The position numbers were made by a program, and so were the translations under genes. A stretch of 64,000 bases of DNA from Shumkonia mesophila (lineage in GTDB: Bacteria; Pseudomonadota; Alphaproteobacteria; Rhodospirillales; Shumkoniaceae), in NCBI RefSeq assembly GCF_026163695.1, contig NZ_JAOTID010000002.1, forward strand, positions 213,511 through 277,510, written 5' to 3'. Shown in pieces: positions 42,138-53,789 of the stretch. The first letter of the stretch is position 1; every line of letters starts with the position of its first letter. The notes below the pieces were generated by a model, which searched no databases, was not told where the DNA came from, and worked only from the letters and a program-made list of their open reading frames with translations.

Positions 42138-42596
42138 ATGGTTCGCACGATTGCCATCGCGGCGGCGATCATCCTGATGATCGCCGGGGGCGCCGTCGGC
42201 ATCATGAAACAGCTCGAGTGGGGGCCGTTTGCGCCGCGTGCCGGACAGGAGGCGGCGCTCGTGGCGCCGGTCGAAGCGCCGCGTTTCATCGACATGGATC
42301 CCCTGGTCATTCCCGTCTTCGCCGAAGACCGGGTAGTCGCCGCCATCCAGATTCAGTTGAAGCTCGAAACCCTGGGGGCGGCGAACGAGACCTACCTCAA
42401 CAGCATCAAGCCTCGGCTCAGCGACGCCTTCCTGCGTGAGCTTTACGCATTCATTCCGCGCCTTGTGCAAAAAGGGGGCCAACTCGACGTCCTTGCGATT
42501 AAGCGGCGATTGCAGATGATTGCCGACAATGTGGCGGGGGCGGGCAGGATCAACGGCGTCCTCGTGCAATCCGTTTCCGACACCGTGCAACGGTGA
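42138..42596 (+). CDS. FliL-like membrane-anchored protein
   Basis: The 152-residue protein has one N-terminal membrane helix (IAIAAAIILMIAGGAVGIM) followed by a periplasmic domain. The pattern FIDMDPLVIPVF, then IQIQLKLETLGAANETYLNS and PRLSDAFLRELYAF, recalls FliL, the stator-associated flagellar protein, where a similar strand-helix order occurs. The resemblance is in outline only, and no flagellar gene is adjacent. It could be a FliL homologue serving MotAB or an unrelated membrane protein of similar shape. Confidence 0.55.
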   Translation: MVRTIAIAAAIILMIAGGAVGIMKQLEWGPFAPRAGQEAALVAPVEAPRFIDMDPLVIPVFAEDRVVAAIQIQLKLETLGAANETYLNSIKPRLSDAFLRELYAFIPRLVQKGGQLDVLAIKRRLQMIADNVAGAGRINGVLVQSVSDTVQR

Positions 42597-42824
42597 AGCC
42601 GGCTGTGACCGGCCTGTTGCCAAGGTTTCCGCCATGTGGGATAGGAGCAGAATCGCCGACGCAACGGCAACCTTCTGTTGCAAAGTCGGGCACGTTCTGG
42701 CATTTTCCCGGCGGGCTCGCCAGCGGGGGCTGTTTTCCACAATGAGAAAAAGTTAGCGCTTTTCGACGACGAGTTTCCTTCTCGTGTTTTGGGCGGAACG
42801 GCAAACAAAATAGGGAAATAGGAT

Positions 42825-44921
<2,097 letters not shown>

Positions 44922-44945
44922 CGCCTGGAACGCCTGCTGCGGCGA

Positions 44946-44979
44946 AAAAAGGCCCCGGGGAGCGCTTCCCGGGGCCTTT
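44946..44979. terminator. Bidirectional terminator between hppA and bamE
   Basis: AAAAGGCCCCGGG (44946-44958) pairs with CCCGGGGCCTTTT (44967-44979), a perfect 13-bp stem with an 8-nt loop. A-run and T-run flank both sides, so it should stop transcription from both genes. Confidence 0.88.
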
Positions 44980-45005
44980 TCTTTGTGGGCGCGGCGAGGG
45001 GGCCG

Positions 45006-45485
45006 CTATTCGGTGTTGGTTCCCTTGTTGGTGTCGGCCTTGTTGAATTTGCCCATGTTGCCGAGAACCTGTTCGAGAATGGTCATCTCGTTGCCGGCGG
45101 TCGGCGTAGCGCGCTCGACCAGCTCGACGTTCCGCCCGTCTTCCAGGCCCAGCGCCTCGATAGAGGACACGACGCCCTTGTCGTCGAAGCGCACGATGAC
45201 CACTTTGCGATCGGTCACGTCGGGCGCGAGGAAAGCGGTGGTTTCCTTGCGTTCGCTGATGTAGTACCAAGTTTCCTCGTTGAAAGCCGCGATGCTGGAG
45301 GGCGACCCGAGAATTTCCGCGACTTCGCCCTTGCCGACTTGGCCGGGGACGATCTCCGCGAGCTTTTCGGGGTCCGGGAGGTTGCCGTGGGTGGCGATGC
45401 GCGGCGCGCACGCGGCCGCAACGAGCGCGGTCCCGATCACGAGATGACGAAGAAGCCGATGGGCTGAACGGGAGTTTTGCATCAA
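45006..45485 (-). CDS. bamE: Outer membrane assembly lipoprotein BamE (SmpA/OmlA)
   Basis: BamE is a lipoprotein of the BAM complex that inserts beta-barrel proteins. The 159-residue product has a signal ending in the lipobox VAAAC (Cys26), then the family segment GQVGKGEVAEILGSPSSIA and WYYISERKET. The C-terminal 50 residues extend beyond the E. coli form, as usual in alphaproteobacteria. It is divergent from the UQCC gene. Confidence 0.93.
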   Translation of the reverse strand: MMQNSRSAHRLLRHLVIGTALVAAACAPRIATHGNLPDPEKLAEIVPGQVGKGEVAEILGSPSSIAAFNEETWYYISERKETTAFLAPDVTDRKVVIVRFDDKGVVSSIEALGLEDGRNVELVERATPTAGNEMTILEQVLGNMGKFNKADTNKGTNTE

Positions 45486-45623
45486 TCTGATGTCCGTAAA
45501 CCTTTCCCTTCGGCGGCCGCCAAGCCGCCGGGTGACAGTGGAACGGATGATAAACCACTTTGAGGCGTGTTCCTAGCCGGTCGCGGATCGCGGCGCCGCT
45601 GACACGCCGTCCTCGGGGAGGGC

Positions 45624-46187
45624 ATGGCCGCCGTGTTCGGTTTTTTCCGCAAATCGCCTGAAAAGGAACCCGCGCGCCGCCTCTATTCGGCCATATTGGC
45701 CCGCGCCCGCGAAGCGACGTTCTACGAGGACTTCGGCGTCCCCGACACCGTCGATGGGCGTTTCGACATGGTGGCGCTGCACGCCTTTCTGCTTCTGCGC
45801 CGCCTCAAGCGGGACCGCCCGGCCACTGCCCGCTTGTCGCAGGAGCTTTTCGACCTGATGTTCATTGACATGGACGAGAACCTGCGCGAGATGGGGGTCG
45901 GAGACCTGTCGGTCGGCCGCCGCGTCAAGGACATGGCCAAGGCCTTTCTCGGCCGCGTCGCGGCCTACGAGGATGCACTGGAGCGGGGTGACGGGGAGGC
46001 CCTGGCGGCTGCCCTACGGCGCAACCTGTTCCGCGGGGTCGTTGCCGAAGACGGCCGCCACATCGCCGCCATGGCCGGCTACGTGCGCGGCCAGGAGGCC
46101 GGCCTGACCGGTCTCGCCATAGAGACGCTGCTGGCCGGCGACCTGGCGTTCCCGCCGGTGGCCGCCGAGCGCAAGGAAGGGACGTGA
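45624..46187 (+). CDS. Ubiquinol-cytochrome c chaperone family protein
   Basis: The 187-residue protein resembles mitochondrial Cbp3/UQCC1, needed for cytochrome bc1 assembly: ARLYSAILARAREATFYEDF-like RLYSAILARAREATFYEDFG, DTVDGRFDMVALHAFLLLRR, and LFDLMFIDMDENLREMGVGD. It is all-helical. It sits immediately before the YceD-rpmF genes, a common alphaproteobacterial arrangement. GGGGAGGG precedes the ATG. Confidence 0.92.
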   Translation: MAAVFGFFRKSPEKEPARRLYSAILARAREATFYEDFGVPDTVDGRFDMVALHAFLLLRRLKRDRPATARLSQELFDLMFIDMDENLREMGVGDLSVGRRVKDMAKAFLGRVAAYEDALERGDGEALAAALRRNLFRGVVAEDGRHIAAMAGYVRGQEAGLTGLAIETLLAGDLAFPPVAAERKEGT

Positions 46188-46723
46188 TGGAAAAACAGGA
46201 CAGCCCCGAATTTTCCCGCCCGGTGGCGGTCGAGACGGTGAAGGAGGAGGGGGCCTTCGCCATTGAGGCTACGCCGGCCGAACGCGAAAATCTGGCCCGC
46301 CGGTTGGGCATCGTATCCGTCGATCGTCTGTCGGCCGATCTCAGGCTCAGACGGCAGATGGGTGCCATGGTGCGCCTGGAGGGAGAATTCGCCGCCGAGG
46401 TGACGCAGGCTTGCGTGGTGACGCTGGCCCCGGTGCACAGCCGCATTGCGGCGGCCGTCGATCGCCGCTATGGTCCGGCGGAGGCGCTGACCGAGACGGA
46501 CGCCGAGGACATCTCGTTGGAAGACGAGGACCCGCCCGAGGTTCTGGTCGGCGGCGTCATCGATTTGGGGGAAGCGGTGTCCGAGCAGCTGGCACTGGAG
46601 ATCGATCCGTTTCCCCGGGCCGAAGGGGCGGAGTTTCCGGGCTATTCCAGCGGGCCGGAGCCGGTCGAAAAGGCGAAGAGCCCCTTTGCCGCCTTGGAAG
46701 ATCTTTTGAAGAAACAGAAATAG
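46187..46723 (+). CDS. yceD: YceD family protein (DUF177)
   Basis: The roughly 178-residue acidic protein contains the DUF177 core CVVTLAPVHSRI followed by the acidic stretch EDISLEDEDPPEVLVGGVID and LGEAVSEQLALEIDPFPR. The family is linked to rRNA or ribosome processes and its gene is almost always beside rpmF, as here. The ATG at 46187 overlaps the UQCC stop (TGATG); a GTG three bases earlier is also possible. Confidence 0.9.
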   Translation: MEKQDSPEFSRPVAVETVKEEGAFAIEATPAERENLARRLGIVSVDRLSADLRLRRQMGAMVRLEGEFAAEVTQACVVTLAPVHSRIAAAVDRRYGPAEALTETDAEDISLEDEDPPEVLVGGVIDLGEAVSEQLALEIDPFPRAEGAEFPGYSSGPEPVEKAKSPFAALEDLLKKQK

Positions 46724-46812
46724 GGGGCGCAACCGGCTTGCTCCCCACGACTTTTCGGTTTAGATAACTGGCCGCCCGCCCGAGGGCACATGTTCATCGA
46801 GAGAATCAAGAT

Positions 46813-46998
46813 ATGGCTGTTCCAAAGAAGAAAGTGTCGAAATCGCGTCGCGACATGCGCCGCTCCCACGATGCGTTGAAGCCGTCGGCCTACGCGGAAT
46901 GCCCGAATTGCGGCGAAGTGAAGCGTCCGCATCATGTCTGCGAGGCCTGTGGTCATTATGACGGCCGTGAGGTGACGAAGACGGCCGAGGCCGTCTGA
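46813..46998 (+). CDS. rpmF: 50S ribosomal protein L32
   Basis: The 61-residue protein starts [20 protein letters not shown] and has a zinc ribbon of four Cys ([20 protein letters not shown]). The length and sequence match bacterial L32. It lies between yceD and plsX, the conserved order that ties ribosome and lipid synthesis genes. Confidence 0.97.
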   Translation: MAVPKKKVSKSRRDMRRSHDALKPSAYAECPNCGEVKRPHHVCEACGHYDGREVTKTAEAV

Positions 46999-47029
46999 CC
47001 ATCGGGTTTAGCCGGCAAGGACGCCCTTT

Positions 47030-48079
47030 TTGACCAAGCGATTGACCCTGTCGTTGGACGCCATGGGCGGCGACCAAGCGCCGCGCATGGTGGTCGAGGG
47101 TATCGAGATCGCCGCCGGTCGGCTTCCCGACGTGGACTACCTGTTGGTCGGCGACGAGCGCCGCCTGATGCCGTTGCTTGACCGCTTTCCGAAGGCCAAG
47201 TCGCGCGCCCAGATCATTCATACGGACGCCGCCGTCGCCGACGAGGACAAGGCGGCTTCCGCCTTGCGTAACGGCCGCGGCACCAGCATGCGTCTGGCCA
47301 TCAACGCGGTGGCCGACGGGCGCGCCGACGCCGTCATCTCGGCCGGCAACACCGGCGCCCTGATGGCGATGGCGAAATTCGTCTTCAAGATGCTGCCGGG
47401 CATCGACCGGCCGGCCATCGTCACCTATTTCCCGACCCAGCGCGGTGCCTCGGTCATGCTCGACCTCGGCGCCAACGTCGAGTGCGATGCCGACAACCTG
47501 GTCCAGTTCGCGGTGATGGGCGAGGTGTTCGCCCGCAATGTGCTGGGGGTGATGCAGCCGTCGATCGGCCTGCTCAACGTCGGCGTCGAGGGCTTCAAGG
47601 GCCACGACAGCCTGCGCCAAGCCAGCACCATCCTGCGCGAGAGCGCGCTGCCGATCAAATTCCACGGTTTCGTCGAAGGCGACGACATCGGCGAGGGGAC
47701 GGTGGACGTCGTCGTCACCGACGGCTTCACCGGCAACGTGGCGCTGAAGACGGCCGAGGGAACCGCCCGCATGATTGGCCATTTCCTGAGGGAGGCCCTG
47801 AACAGCTCGGCGATGAGCAAGGTGGGCGCCGTGCTGGCCAAGGGCGCGCTCAGCGAATTCCGCGCCCACATGGACCCGCGCCACTACAACGGCGCCATGC
47901 TGGTCGGCCTCAACGGGATCTGCGTGAAGAGCCACGGCAGCACCGACGAACTGGGGTTTGCCAACGCCATCAGCGTCGCCGCCAACCTGATTACCGGGCG
48001 GGTCAACGAACGCATCAAAGAGGACTTGGAACACTTGATTTCCGGAGGCTCCGCCCAGACCGCGGCGACGATACCCTGA
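47030..48079 (+). CDS. plsX: Phosphate acyltransferase PlsX
   Basis: PlsX makes acyl-phosphate from acyl-ACP for phospholipid synthesis. The 349-residue protein has [51 protein letters not shown] and [15 protein letters not shown]. The start is TTG at 47030, which gives the family N-terminus; AAGGA lies a few bases upstream. Its stop overlaps the fabH ATG. Confidence 0.94.
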   Translation: MTKRLTLSLDAMGGDQAPRMVVEGIEIAAGRLPDVDYLLVGDERRLMPLLDRFPKAKSRAQIIHTDAAVADEDKAASALRNGRGTSMRLAINAVADGRADAVISAGNTGALMAMAKFVFKMLPGIDRPAIVTYFPTQRGASVMLDLGANVECDADNLVQFAVMGEVFARNVLGVMQPSIGLLNVGVEGFKGHDSLRQASTILRESALPIKFHGFVEGDDIGEGTVDVVVTDGFTGNVALKTAEGTARMIGHFLREALNSSAMSKVGAVLAKGALSEFRAHMDPRHYNGAMLVGLNGICVKSHGSTDELGFANAISVAANLITGRVNERIKEDLEHLISGGSAQTAATIP

Positions 48080-49071
48080 TGGCGACGGCACTGGTTTCGC
48101 AGATCATCGGGTGCGGTTCCTATCTGCCCGAGCGGGTGGTGAGCAACCAAGAGTTGGCGACGCGCGTCGACACCTCGGACGAGTGGATCGTCGAGCGCAC
48201 CGGTATCCGTCAGCGCCATATCGCGGCGGAGGGCGAACTGACCTCCGATCTGGCCTGCCACGCCGCCAGGCGGGCCCTGGACGCCGCCGGCGTACTGCCG
48301 GCCGAGGTCGACCTCATCATCCTGGCGACGACCACGCCCGACCACACCTTCCCGGCGACGGCGACGCGCGTGCAGGCCATGCTGGACACCCGCAACGGCT
48401 TCGCCTTCGATGTGCAGGCCGTGTGCTCGGGCTTCATCTATGCCCTGGCGGTGGCCGACAATTTCGTCCGCATGGGCCAGGTGGGAACGGCCTTGGTCAT
48501 CGGCGCCGAGACCATGTCGCGGGTTCTCGACTGGGGGGACCGCACCACCTGCGTGTTGTTCGGCGACGGCGCCGGGGCGGTGGTTCTGCGCGGCGCAGTG
48601 GCGGCGCTTCCCGACGCCCAGGGCATTCCCGGCCGCGGCATCCTGTCGACCCACCTGCATTCGAACGGCCACCTTTACGACATCCTGCGGGCCTCGGGCG
48701 GCCCGTCGTGGACGCAAACGGTTGGCCACATGCGCATGCAGGGCAAAGAGCTCTTCCGCCACGCCGTGGTCAATCTGGCCTCGGTAGTGGAGGAAACGCT
48801 GGCGGCCAGCGGCCTGGCGCAAAAGGACATCGACTGGCTGGTCCCCCATCAGGCCAATCTGCGGATCATCGACGGCACCGCCAAGAAGCTGGGCCTGCCG
48901 AAAAGCCGGGTGGTGACGACCATCGACCGCCATGCCAACACCTCGGCGGCCTCGATTCCGCTGGCCCTCGACGTGGCGGTCCGCGACGGCCGCATCAAGC
49001 CCGGCCACATCGTTCTCATGGAAGCGATGGGCGGCGGCGTGACCTGGGGCGCCAGTCTCGTGCGCTGGTAG
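48079..49071 (+). CDS. fabH: 3-oxoacyl-[ACP] synthase III
   Basis: FabH starts fatty-acid synthesis by joining acetyl-CoA and malonyl-ACP. The 330-residue protein has the catalytic Cys116 in DVQAVCSGF, the His in [11 protein letters not shown], the Asn in [14 protein letters not shown], and [15 protein letters not shown] near the start. The start overlaps the plsX stop (TGATG). Confidence 0.95.
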   Translation: MATALVSQIIGCGSYLPERVVSNQELATRVDTSDEWIVERTGIRQRHIAAEGELTSDLACHAARRALDAAGVLPAEVDLIILATTTPDHTFPATATRVQAMLDTRNGFAFDVQAVCSGFIYALAVADNFVRMGQVGTALVIGAETMSRVLDWGDRTTCVLFGDGAGAVVLRGAVAALPDAQGIPGRGILSTHLHSNGHLYDILRASGGPSWTQTVGHMRMQGKELFRHAVVNLASVVEETLAASGLAQKDIDWLVPHQANLRIIDGTAKKLGLPKSRVVTTIDRHANTSAASIPLALDVAVRDGRIKPGHIVLMEAMGGGVTWGASLVRW

Positions 49072-49189
49072 GCGATTGCGCCGCTCCTTTTCGATTGGAG
49101 CTTAAGCATTCCAGCCATCCCTTTGATATTGACGGATTTCGTCCCTGGCGTTACCCTTTGCTCCTCGTGGAAAAAGGGGGCTGGGTCGA

Positions 49190-49504
49190 ATGGCTGGACG
49201 GACGATCACGCGCGCTCAACTGGCCGAGGCCGTTTATCAGGAAGTGGGCTTGTCGCGCAGCGAATCCGCTGACTTGCTGGAAGCGGTTCTGAATTACACG
49301 GCCGACGCATTGGCCAAAGGGGAGACCGTGAAGATCTCCTCGTTCGGCAGTTTTTCCCTGCGCCAGAAGGGCAAACGTGTCGGGCGCAACCCCAAGACCG
49401 GGGACGAGGTGCCGATCCTGCCGCGGCGGGTTCTCGTATTCCGCCCCTCCCAGGTGCTCAAGGCCCGCGTCAACGAGAAGAGGCGTCCCAGGACGGCCGG
49501 GTAA
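49190..49504 (+). CDS. ihfA: Integration host factor alpha subunit
   Basis: IHF bends DNA by up to 160 degrees at specific sites. The 104-residue protein has [40 protein letters not shown] and the DNA-intercalating Pro arm [18 protein letters not shown]. The arm and spacing fit IHF-alpha, with HU less likely. It is separated from fabH by 118 bp and abuts the MerR gene. Confidence 0.95.
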   Translation: MAGRTITRAQLAEAVYQEVGLSRSESADLLEAVLNYTADALAKGETVKISSFGSFSLRQKGKRVGRNPKTGDEVPILPRRVLVFRPSQVLKARVNEKRRPRTAG

Positions 49505-49996
49505 ATGGCGCAAGCGGCCGGCCAGAACACGGAACTACGGCGGCGGGGCAAGTCCGAAGGGGCGTTTCGGACCATCAGCGAGGTCGCCGTCGATCTCGAC
49601 CTTCCGCAGCACGTCCTGCGATTCTGGGAAAGCAAGTTCATCCAGATCCGCCCCCTCAAGCGGGGCGGTGGGCGCCGCTATTACCGGCCCGAGGACGTGG
49701 CCCTGCTGCGCCGCATCCGGCAACTGCTCTATGTGGACGGCTATACCATCCGCGGCGTCCAGAAACTGTTGAAGCACAACGGCGGCAAGTCCCTCGACGG
49801 AGACGAGCTGCCGGCCCCGTTCCCCGCCGTTGCGCTGGCGCCGGTGGCGGACGAACCCGCCGACGTCCCGGTCGTTCCGGCGGCGGTTCCGGCCGCCGGC
49901 GGCGACGACATCGGGCCCCGGCGGCGCGCCGAACTCCAGGCCCTGCTTCGCGAACTCGAATCCCTGCGCGAACACTTGCGGACCGTCCTCAAATAG
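49505..49996 (+). CDS. MerR-family transcriptional regulator
   Basis: The 163-residue protein has an N-terminal MerR winged helix (about 21-90: [40 protein letters not shown]). A Pro/Ala/Val-rich linker (about 100-135) and a coiled coil ([20 protein letters not shown]) complete it. No Cys suggests a metal sensor. It starts immediately after the ihfA stop, and this ihfA-merR-tRNA-Pro order is widespread in alphaproteobacteria; its target is unknown to me. Confidence 0.9.
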   Translation: MAQAAGQNTELRRRGKSEGAFRTISEVAVDLDLPQHVLRFWESKFIQIRPLKRGGGRRYYRPEDVALLRRIRQLLYVDGYTIRGVQKLLKHNGGKSLDGDELPAPFPAVALAPVADEPADVPVVPAAVPAAGGDDIGPRRRAELQALLRELESLREHLRTVLK

Positions 49997-50127
49997 GGGC
50001 GCGCGGGCAACCTTGCCGGCGGCGAAAAATATCGGTCGGAGAGCGTTGCGGATCGCCGACGCCCCGCGTATAGTGCGCCCGTTCGCGGACGGGGCGGCCG
50101 CAACGGCCGCCGCGGAAGGGGCTTTTT

Positions 50128-50204
<77 letters not shown>

Positions 50205-50212
50205 ATACGGCG

Positions 50213-50244
50213 AAGGGCTTGGCTGGAAACGGCCAAGCCCTTTT
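50213..50244 (+). terminator. Intrinsic terminator of tRNA-Pro
   Basis: AAGGGCTTGGC (50213-50223) pairs with GCCAAGCCCTT (50232-50242), an 11-bp stem with an 8-nt loop, followed by TT. It starts 9 bp after the tRNA. It can also serve the hemolysin III gene on the minus strand. Confidence 0.85.
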
Positions 50245-50252
50245 CGTTGGGC

Positions 50253-50903
50253 TCACGAGACGTAGGCGGGCACCACATAGAACGCGATGGCTGCGTAGTG
50301 GCAGGCGCTGGCCAGCACCACGAACAGGTGCCAAATGGGCTGGTTGAACGGCAGCCGGTGCCAGCGATAGAAGATCACGCCCAGCGAATAGGCCAGGCCG
50401 CCGCCGGCCATCAGGGCGGTGCCGGTGGGGCCCAAGCCCTGGACCACCGGCCATCCCCAGGCGACCACCAGCCAGCCGAGGATGAGGTAGAGCCCGACCC
50501 GCAGTTTGACGAGGTGGCGCGGCCAGACGATGCGCAGCACGATGCCGGCCAGCGCCAGGGTCCAGACGGTGATCAGCAGGCTCCAGCCCAGGGCGTCCTT
50601 CAGCACCAGCAGGGCGATCGGCGTGTAGGTGCCGGCGATCAGCAGATAGATGGTGCAATGATCGGCGGTTCGGAGCGCGCGGGCCGCCCGGGCGTGCCAC
50701 GAGCCGATGCCGTGATAGAGGGTCGAACTCAGGAAGGCGAGGATCATCGTCGCGCCATACACCGCGACGCTGGCGATGGCCCTGGCGCCGCCCTCGGGGA
50801 CGGCCATCTGGATGAGCACGACGAGGCCCAGGACGCTGAGCAGCGCCCCGGTTCCCTGGATGACGGTGTTGGCGATCTCGGCGGCGACGACGCGAGGCGG
50901 CAT
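50253..50903 (-). CDS. Hemolysin III / PAQR family membrane protein
   Basis: The protein has seven hydrophobic segments and the conserved His/Ser/Asp sites of the PAQR family: TLYHGIGSWHARAARALRTA, DHCTIYLLIAGTYTPI and WHLFVVLASACHYAA. In eukaryotes PAQR proteins are receptors; in bacteria the function is unsettled and the haemolysin name is historical. The start ATG at 50903 is preferred over a TTG at 50912. Confidence 0.9.
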   Translation of the reverse strand: MPPRVVAAEIANTVIQGTGALLSVLGLVVLIQMAVPEGGARAIASVAVYGATMILAFLSSTLYHGIGSWHARAARALRTADHCTIYLLIAGTYTPIALLVLKDALGWSLLITVWTLALAGIVLRIVWPRHLVKLRVGLYLILGWLVVAWGWPVVQGLGPTGTALMAGGGLAYSLGVIFYRWHRLPFNQPIWHLFVVLASACHYAAIAFYVVPAYVS

Positions 50904-50986
50904 GACAGACAAAACCCCAGCTACCCTCAGGCCGCTCGAAGTCTAGACCCGCGGCGGGGAAAAGGCCATGGCGTCGGGCCGGGATT

Positions 50987-51328
50987 TCAGCCGGGCCAAA
51001 TGGGCGTCTTGGCCGGCTTGGCGGGTTTGGCGGGCTCGGCCTCCTTCAGGGCGTTGATGCGTATCTCGATATCGCGCAGGGCCACGGTCAGATCCTGCTT
51101 GATCTCCTTGAGACTGGCGAATTCGTCTTGCTGGGACTCGGCCAGCTTTTTTGTCTTGTTCAGCGTTCCCTTGATTTCGACCAGCTCGGCCGCCAGGGGA
51201 TCGATGTGGGAGTGCAGGAAGGTGTCATAGGCTTCGTCGGTTTTCTTCATCGCCAGGCTGGAAAAAAAGACGGCGGCCAGCGCCACGAACATGGCAAGGA
51301 CGCCGACAACCACGCCCACGTTCTGCAT
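50987..51328 (-). CDS. Single-span membrane protein with coiled coil (113 aa)
   Basis: The 113-residue product has one N-terminal membrane helix (VGVVVGVLAMFVALAAVFFS), then a charged coiled-coil stretch (about 50-92, rich in Glu, Lys and Leu) and a tail of Lys-Pro-Ala repeats (PAKPAKPAK). I do not recognise a family. The organisation suggests a cytoplasm- or periplasm-facing tether. It lies between the hemolysin III and SNase-like genes on the same strand. Confidence 0.7.
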   Translation of the reverse strand: MQNVGVVVGVLAMFVALAAVFFSSLAMKKTDEAYDTFLHSHIDPLAAELVEIKGTLNKTKKLAESQQDEFASLKEIKQDLTVALRDIEIRINALKEAEPAKPAKPAKTPIWPG

Positions 51329-51356
51329 GACGGATATCCCCCAAGCGCGTTACATA

Positions 51357-51857
51357 TTATTGGTTTCGCCATTCGAAGGCCGGCGTGCCCGGCATTTGCC
51401 ACAGTCCCTTGCGGGCCTGGGCGGCGCGTTTTTCTTCTTCCTCGTATTTGGCTGAATGGTGGGGATAGGCCAGGGCCCACCCCTCGCGGACCATTCTCCG
51501 GTTGAGATCTTCCCCGCGGACACGGCAAACGGCGAGCAGCCGCCCCTCGGGGTCCGCCGACTTTCCCTCGCAGGTCACCTTTTCGTTTTTGACGGCCTCG
51601 AGAAGCATGGCCGCCGAGGCCCTGCCGCATTGCCAGCGCTGTCCGCCGGGGCCTTCGCAGATTTGCGACAACTCCGGCGCCACGATGCCGAACAGGCGAA
51701 CCTCGGTTCCCCCGGTGCACTTGCCGTACCACCGCGTGCCGTTGACCATGATGACGTTGCCGTTGGTGACGCACACCGGGCCGGTGACGTCGGCGCGGGC
51801 GGGCGCACCGCCGCCGAGCACACAGATCAGCCCCAGGATCGAAAGAAATGCTTTCAT
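51357..51857 (-). CDS. SNase-like (thermonuclease family) secreted protein
   Basis: The 166-residue protein has a signal peptide (cleavage near residue 22 after PARA) and a staphylococcal-nuclease-like core: VRLFGIVAPELSQICEG with the Arg, DPEGRLLAVCRVRGEDLNRR, and EGWALAYPHHSAKYEEEEKR. The DGDT segment and the Asp of the GIDAPE motif that bind calcium in nuclease are absent, so activity may be lost or altered. Start MKAFLSILGL (51857) is chosen; upstream MCFN adds nine residues without support. Confidence 0.82.
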   Translation of the reverse strand: MKAFLSILGLICVLGGGAPARADVTGPVCVTNGNVIMVNGTRWYGKCTGGTEVRLFGIVAPELSQICEGPGGQRWQCGRASAAMLLEAVKNEKVTCEGKSADPEGRLLAVCRVRGEDLNRRMVREGWALAYPHHSAKYEEEEKRAAQARKGLWQMPGTPAFEWRNQ

Positions 51858-51951
51858 GGCCACTTGGTCATGATTGAAGCACAATGATTAATATCTTCCT
51901 AAACGTGCCTCGTTGCGCCGCGACTCCGTCGCTTCCGCCTTCGTGCGCCGC

Positions 51952-52398
51952 TCAGCCGGCCCGGCTGTCCAGCCACAGGGTGACCGGCCCGTCGTTGAGA
52001 AGGTCGACCTCCATGTGCGCGGCGAAGCGTCCGGTCTCGACGGCGATGCCGAGGTCCCTGAGGTCGCGGCAGAACGCTTCATAAAGGGGCTCCGCCAGCT
52101 CGGGCGGCGCGGCATCGGAAAAACTCGGCCGGTTGCCCTTGCGCCAGTTGCCGGCCAGCGTGAACTGGCTGACCACCAGCGCCTGTCCGCCGATGTCGAG
52201 GAGGGACAGGTTGAACTTGCCGGCAGGGTCGGAAAAGATGCGCAGGCGGGCCGTCTTGCCGGCCAGGAAGGCCGCCGTTTCCGGCCCGTCGCCGCGCTCC
52301 GCGCACAGGAGGACGAGCAGTCCCCGGCCAATGCTGCCGACGGTGGCGCCGTCGACCCGGACGCCCGCCCGCTTGACGCGCTGAAGGACGGCTTTCAC
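51952..52398 (-). CDS. dtd: D-aminoacyl-tRNA deacylase
   Basis: Dtd hydrolyses D-amino acids wrongly attached to tRNA. The 148-residue protein starts VKAVLQRVKRAGVRVDG and has the family motif LVVSQFTLAGNWRKGNRPSF followed by NDGPVTLWLDS near the end. It starts at a GTG overlapping the hemY stop by 4 bp (GTGA). Confidence 0.94.
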   Translation of the reverse strand: MKAVLQRVKRAGVRVDGATVGSIGRGLLVLLCAERGDGPETAAFLAGKTARLRIFSDPAGKFNLSLLDIGGQALVVSQFTLAGNWRKGNRPSFSDAAPPELAEPLYEAFCRDLRDLGIAVETGRFAAHMEVDLLNDGPVTLWLDSRAG

Positions 52399-53789
52399 GG
52401 CGCGGTTCCGGGGCCGGCGATACGTTCGGCCAGGGCCTCGCCGTTGCGCACGCAATCGGTCACCGAAATGCCGCCCCGCCAATTGCCGCGTAGATAAAGG
52501 TCGGGGAAGGGGGCGAGGAACTCGTCCACGGTGGCGATCCGATCGAGATGTCCCAGGGGATACTGCGGGATGGCCTGCGGCCAGCGGGTAACATGCCGCA
52601 TTACCGCCTTGCCCCGAATGCCCAGGCTCGTTGCCAGATCGACTTCGATCTCGGTCAGGACGTCCTTGTCCGCCATCTCCAGCGCCTGCGGGTCCTGCCT
52701 GCCGCCCAGGAAGGCGGTCAGCAGCACGTGCCCGTCCGGTGCGCGGTCGGCGAACAACGTGCTGGAAAAGAGGGCGCCCAGGGTACGCACGCCCTCGACG
52801 CGCGGAATGAGAAAGCCGAATCCGTCGAGGGCGTGTTTCACGTCCTCGCGGCGATAGCCGAGGGCGACCGAGAAAATGGCGGCGTAGGGAATGGTACGCA
52901 GCAACCGGGCCGCCTCGCCGGCCAACGGCTCGACGAGGGCGGCCGTTTCCGGTGCCGGCAGCGCCAGGACCACGACGTCGGCGGTCTCGCTGCGCGGGTC
53001 CTGCCCGTCTTCGGCGAAGCGCACCGTCCAGCCGCCGTCTTGGCGCTCCAGCGCGGCAGCCCGCCGGCCGGTGCGCACCGAGCCGGCAGGCAGGGCGGCG
53101 GCCAGCGCGGTCGGCAGCGTCGCCATACCGCTGTCGAAGGAAATCTGGCGGCCGGCCGGCATGCCGGCGTTCCTGGTGGCCTTGCCGAGCGCGATGGCGC
53201 CGCGGATCAGCGAACCGTATTTCTGTTCCAGTTCGTGGATGCGGGGTACCGCGGCTTCCGCCGACAGCTCGCGCGGATCGCCGGCATAGACACCGGAAAT
53301 GAACGGGTCGACCGCATAGGTGAGGAACTCGCGGCCGAGCCGCCGTTTGACGAACTCGGCGATGGTTTCTTCCTGGTCGGCCGGGCGAATGAAGGGCTCG
53401 CACAACAGGCGCAGCTTGGCGGCCAGACTGAACGCCGGGGTGGCGACGAAGGCGGGCGGCGAGGTGGGCAGGGCCCACAGGCGGCCGTCGCGCAGGATGT
53501 AGCGTTTCTTGGCGGGCGGCGCCGCCTCGCGGAGCAGGGGCGACAGCGCGGCCCCGTCGATCAGGCGCCCGAGGGCGTCCTCCGGGCGTCCGGGTTTCTG
53601 GAGCGTGGAGTTGGGGCCCCGCTCGAAAAGGAAGCCGTCCCGCCGCTCGCTGGCGATGGTGCCGCCGACCCGATCGGCCGCTTCGGCAACGCTGACCTCA
53701 AGGCCGCGCCGGTGCAGGAACCACGCCGCCGCCAGACCGGAGATTCCCCCGCCGACGACCAGAACTCGCCTTCCTTCCGCCTCTGCCAC
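52395..53789 (-). CDS. hemY: Protoporphyrinogen oxidase (HemY type)
   Basis: HemY oxidises protoporphyrinogen IX to protoporphyrin IX with FAD and oxygen. The 464-residue protein has the FAD motif RVLVVGGGISGLAAAWFLHR, the second GGT box VGGTIASERRDGFLFERGPN, and the C-terminal YLRGNWRGGISVTDCVRNGE dinucleotide segment. hemB lies 26 kb away in this window. GTG start; coupled to dtd by a 4-bp overlap. Confidence 0.93.
   Translation of the reverse strand: MAEAEGRRVLVVGGGISGLAAAWFLHRRGLEVSVAEAADRVGGTIASERRDGFLFERGPNSTLQKPGRPEDALGRLIDGAALSPLLREAAPPAKKRYILRDGRLWALPTSPPAFVATPAFSLAAKLRLLCEPFIRPADQEETIAEFVKRRLGREFLTYAVDPFISGVYAGDPRELSAEAAVPRIHELEQKYGSLIRGAIALGKATRNAGMPAGRQISFDSGMATLPTALAAALPAGSVRTGRRAAALERQDGGWTVRFAEDGQDPRSETADVVVLALPAPETAALVEPLAGEAARLLRTIPYAAIFSVALGYRREDVKHALDGFGFLIPRVEGVRTLGALFSSTLFADRAPDGHVLLTAFLGGRQDPQALEMADKDVLTEIEVDLATSLGIRGKAVMRHVTRWPQAIPQYPLGHLDRIATVDEFLAPFPDLYLRGNWRGGISVTDCVRNGEALAERIAGPGTAP

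Noticed and set aside
50253-50903. A haemolytic toxin
   Set aside because: The protein is a PAQR-type seven-helix membrane protein; the family name is historical and no secretion or toxin feature is visible.
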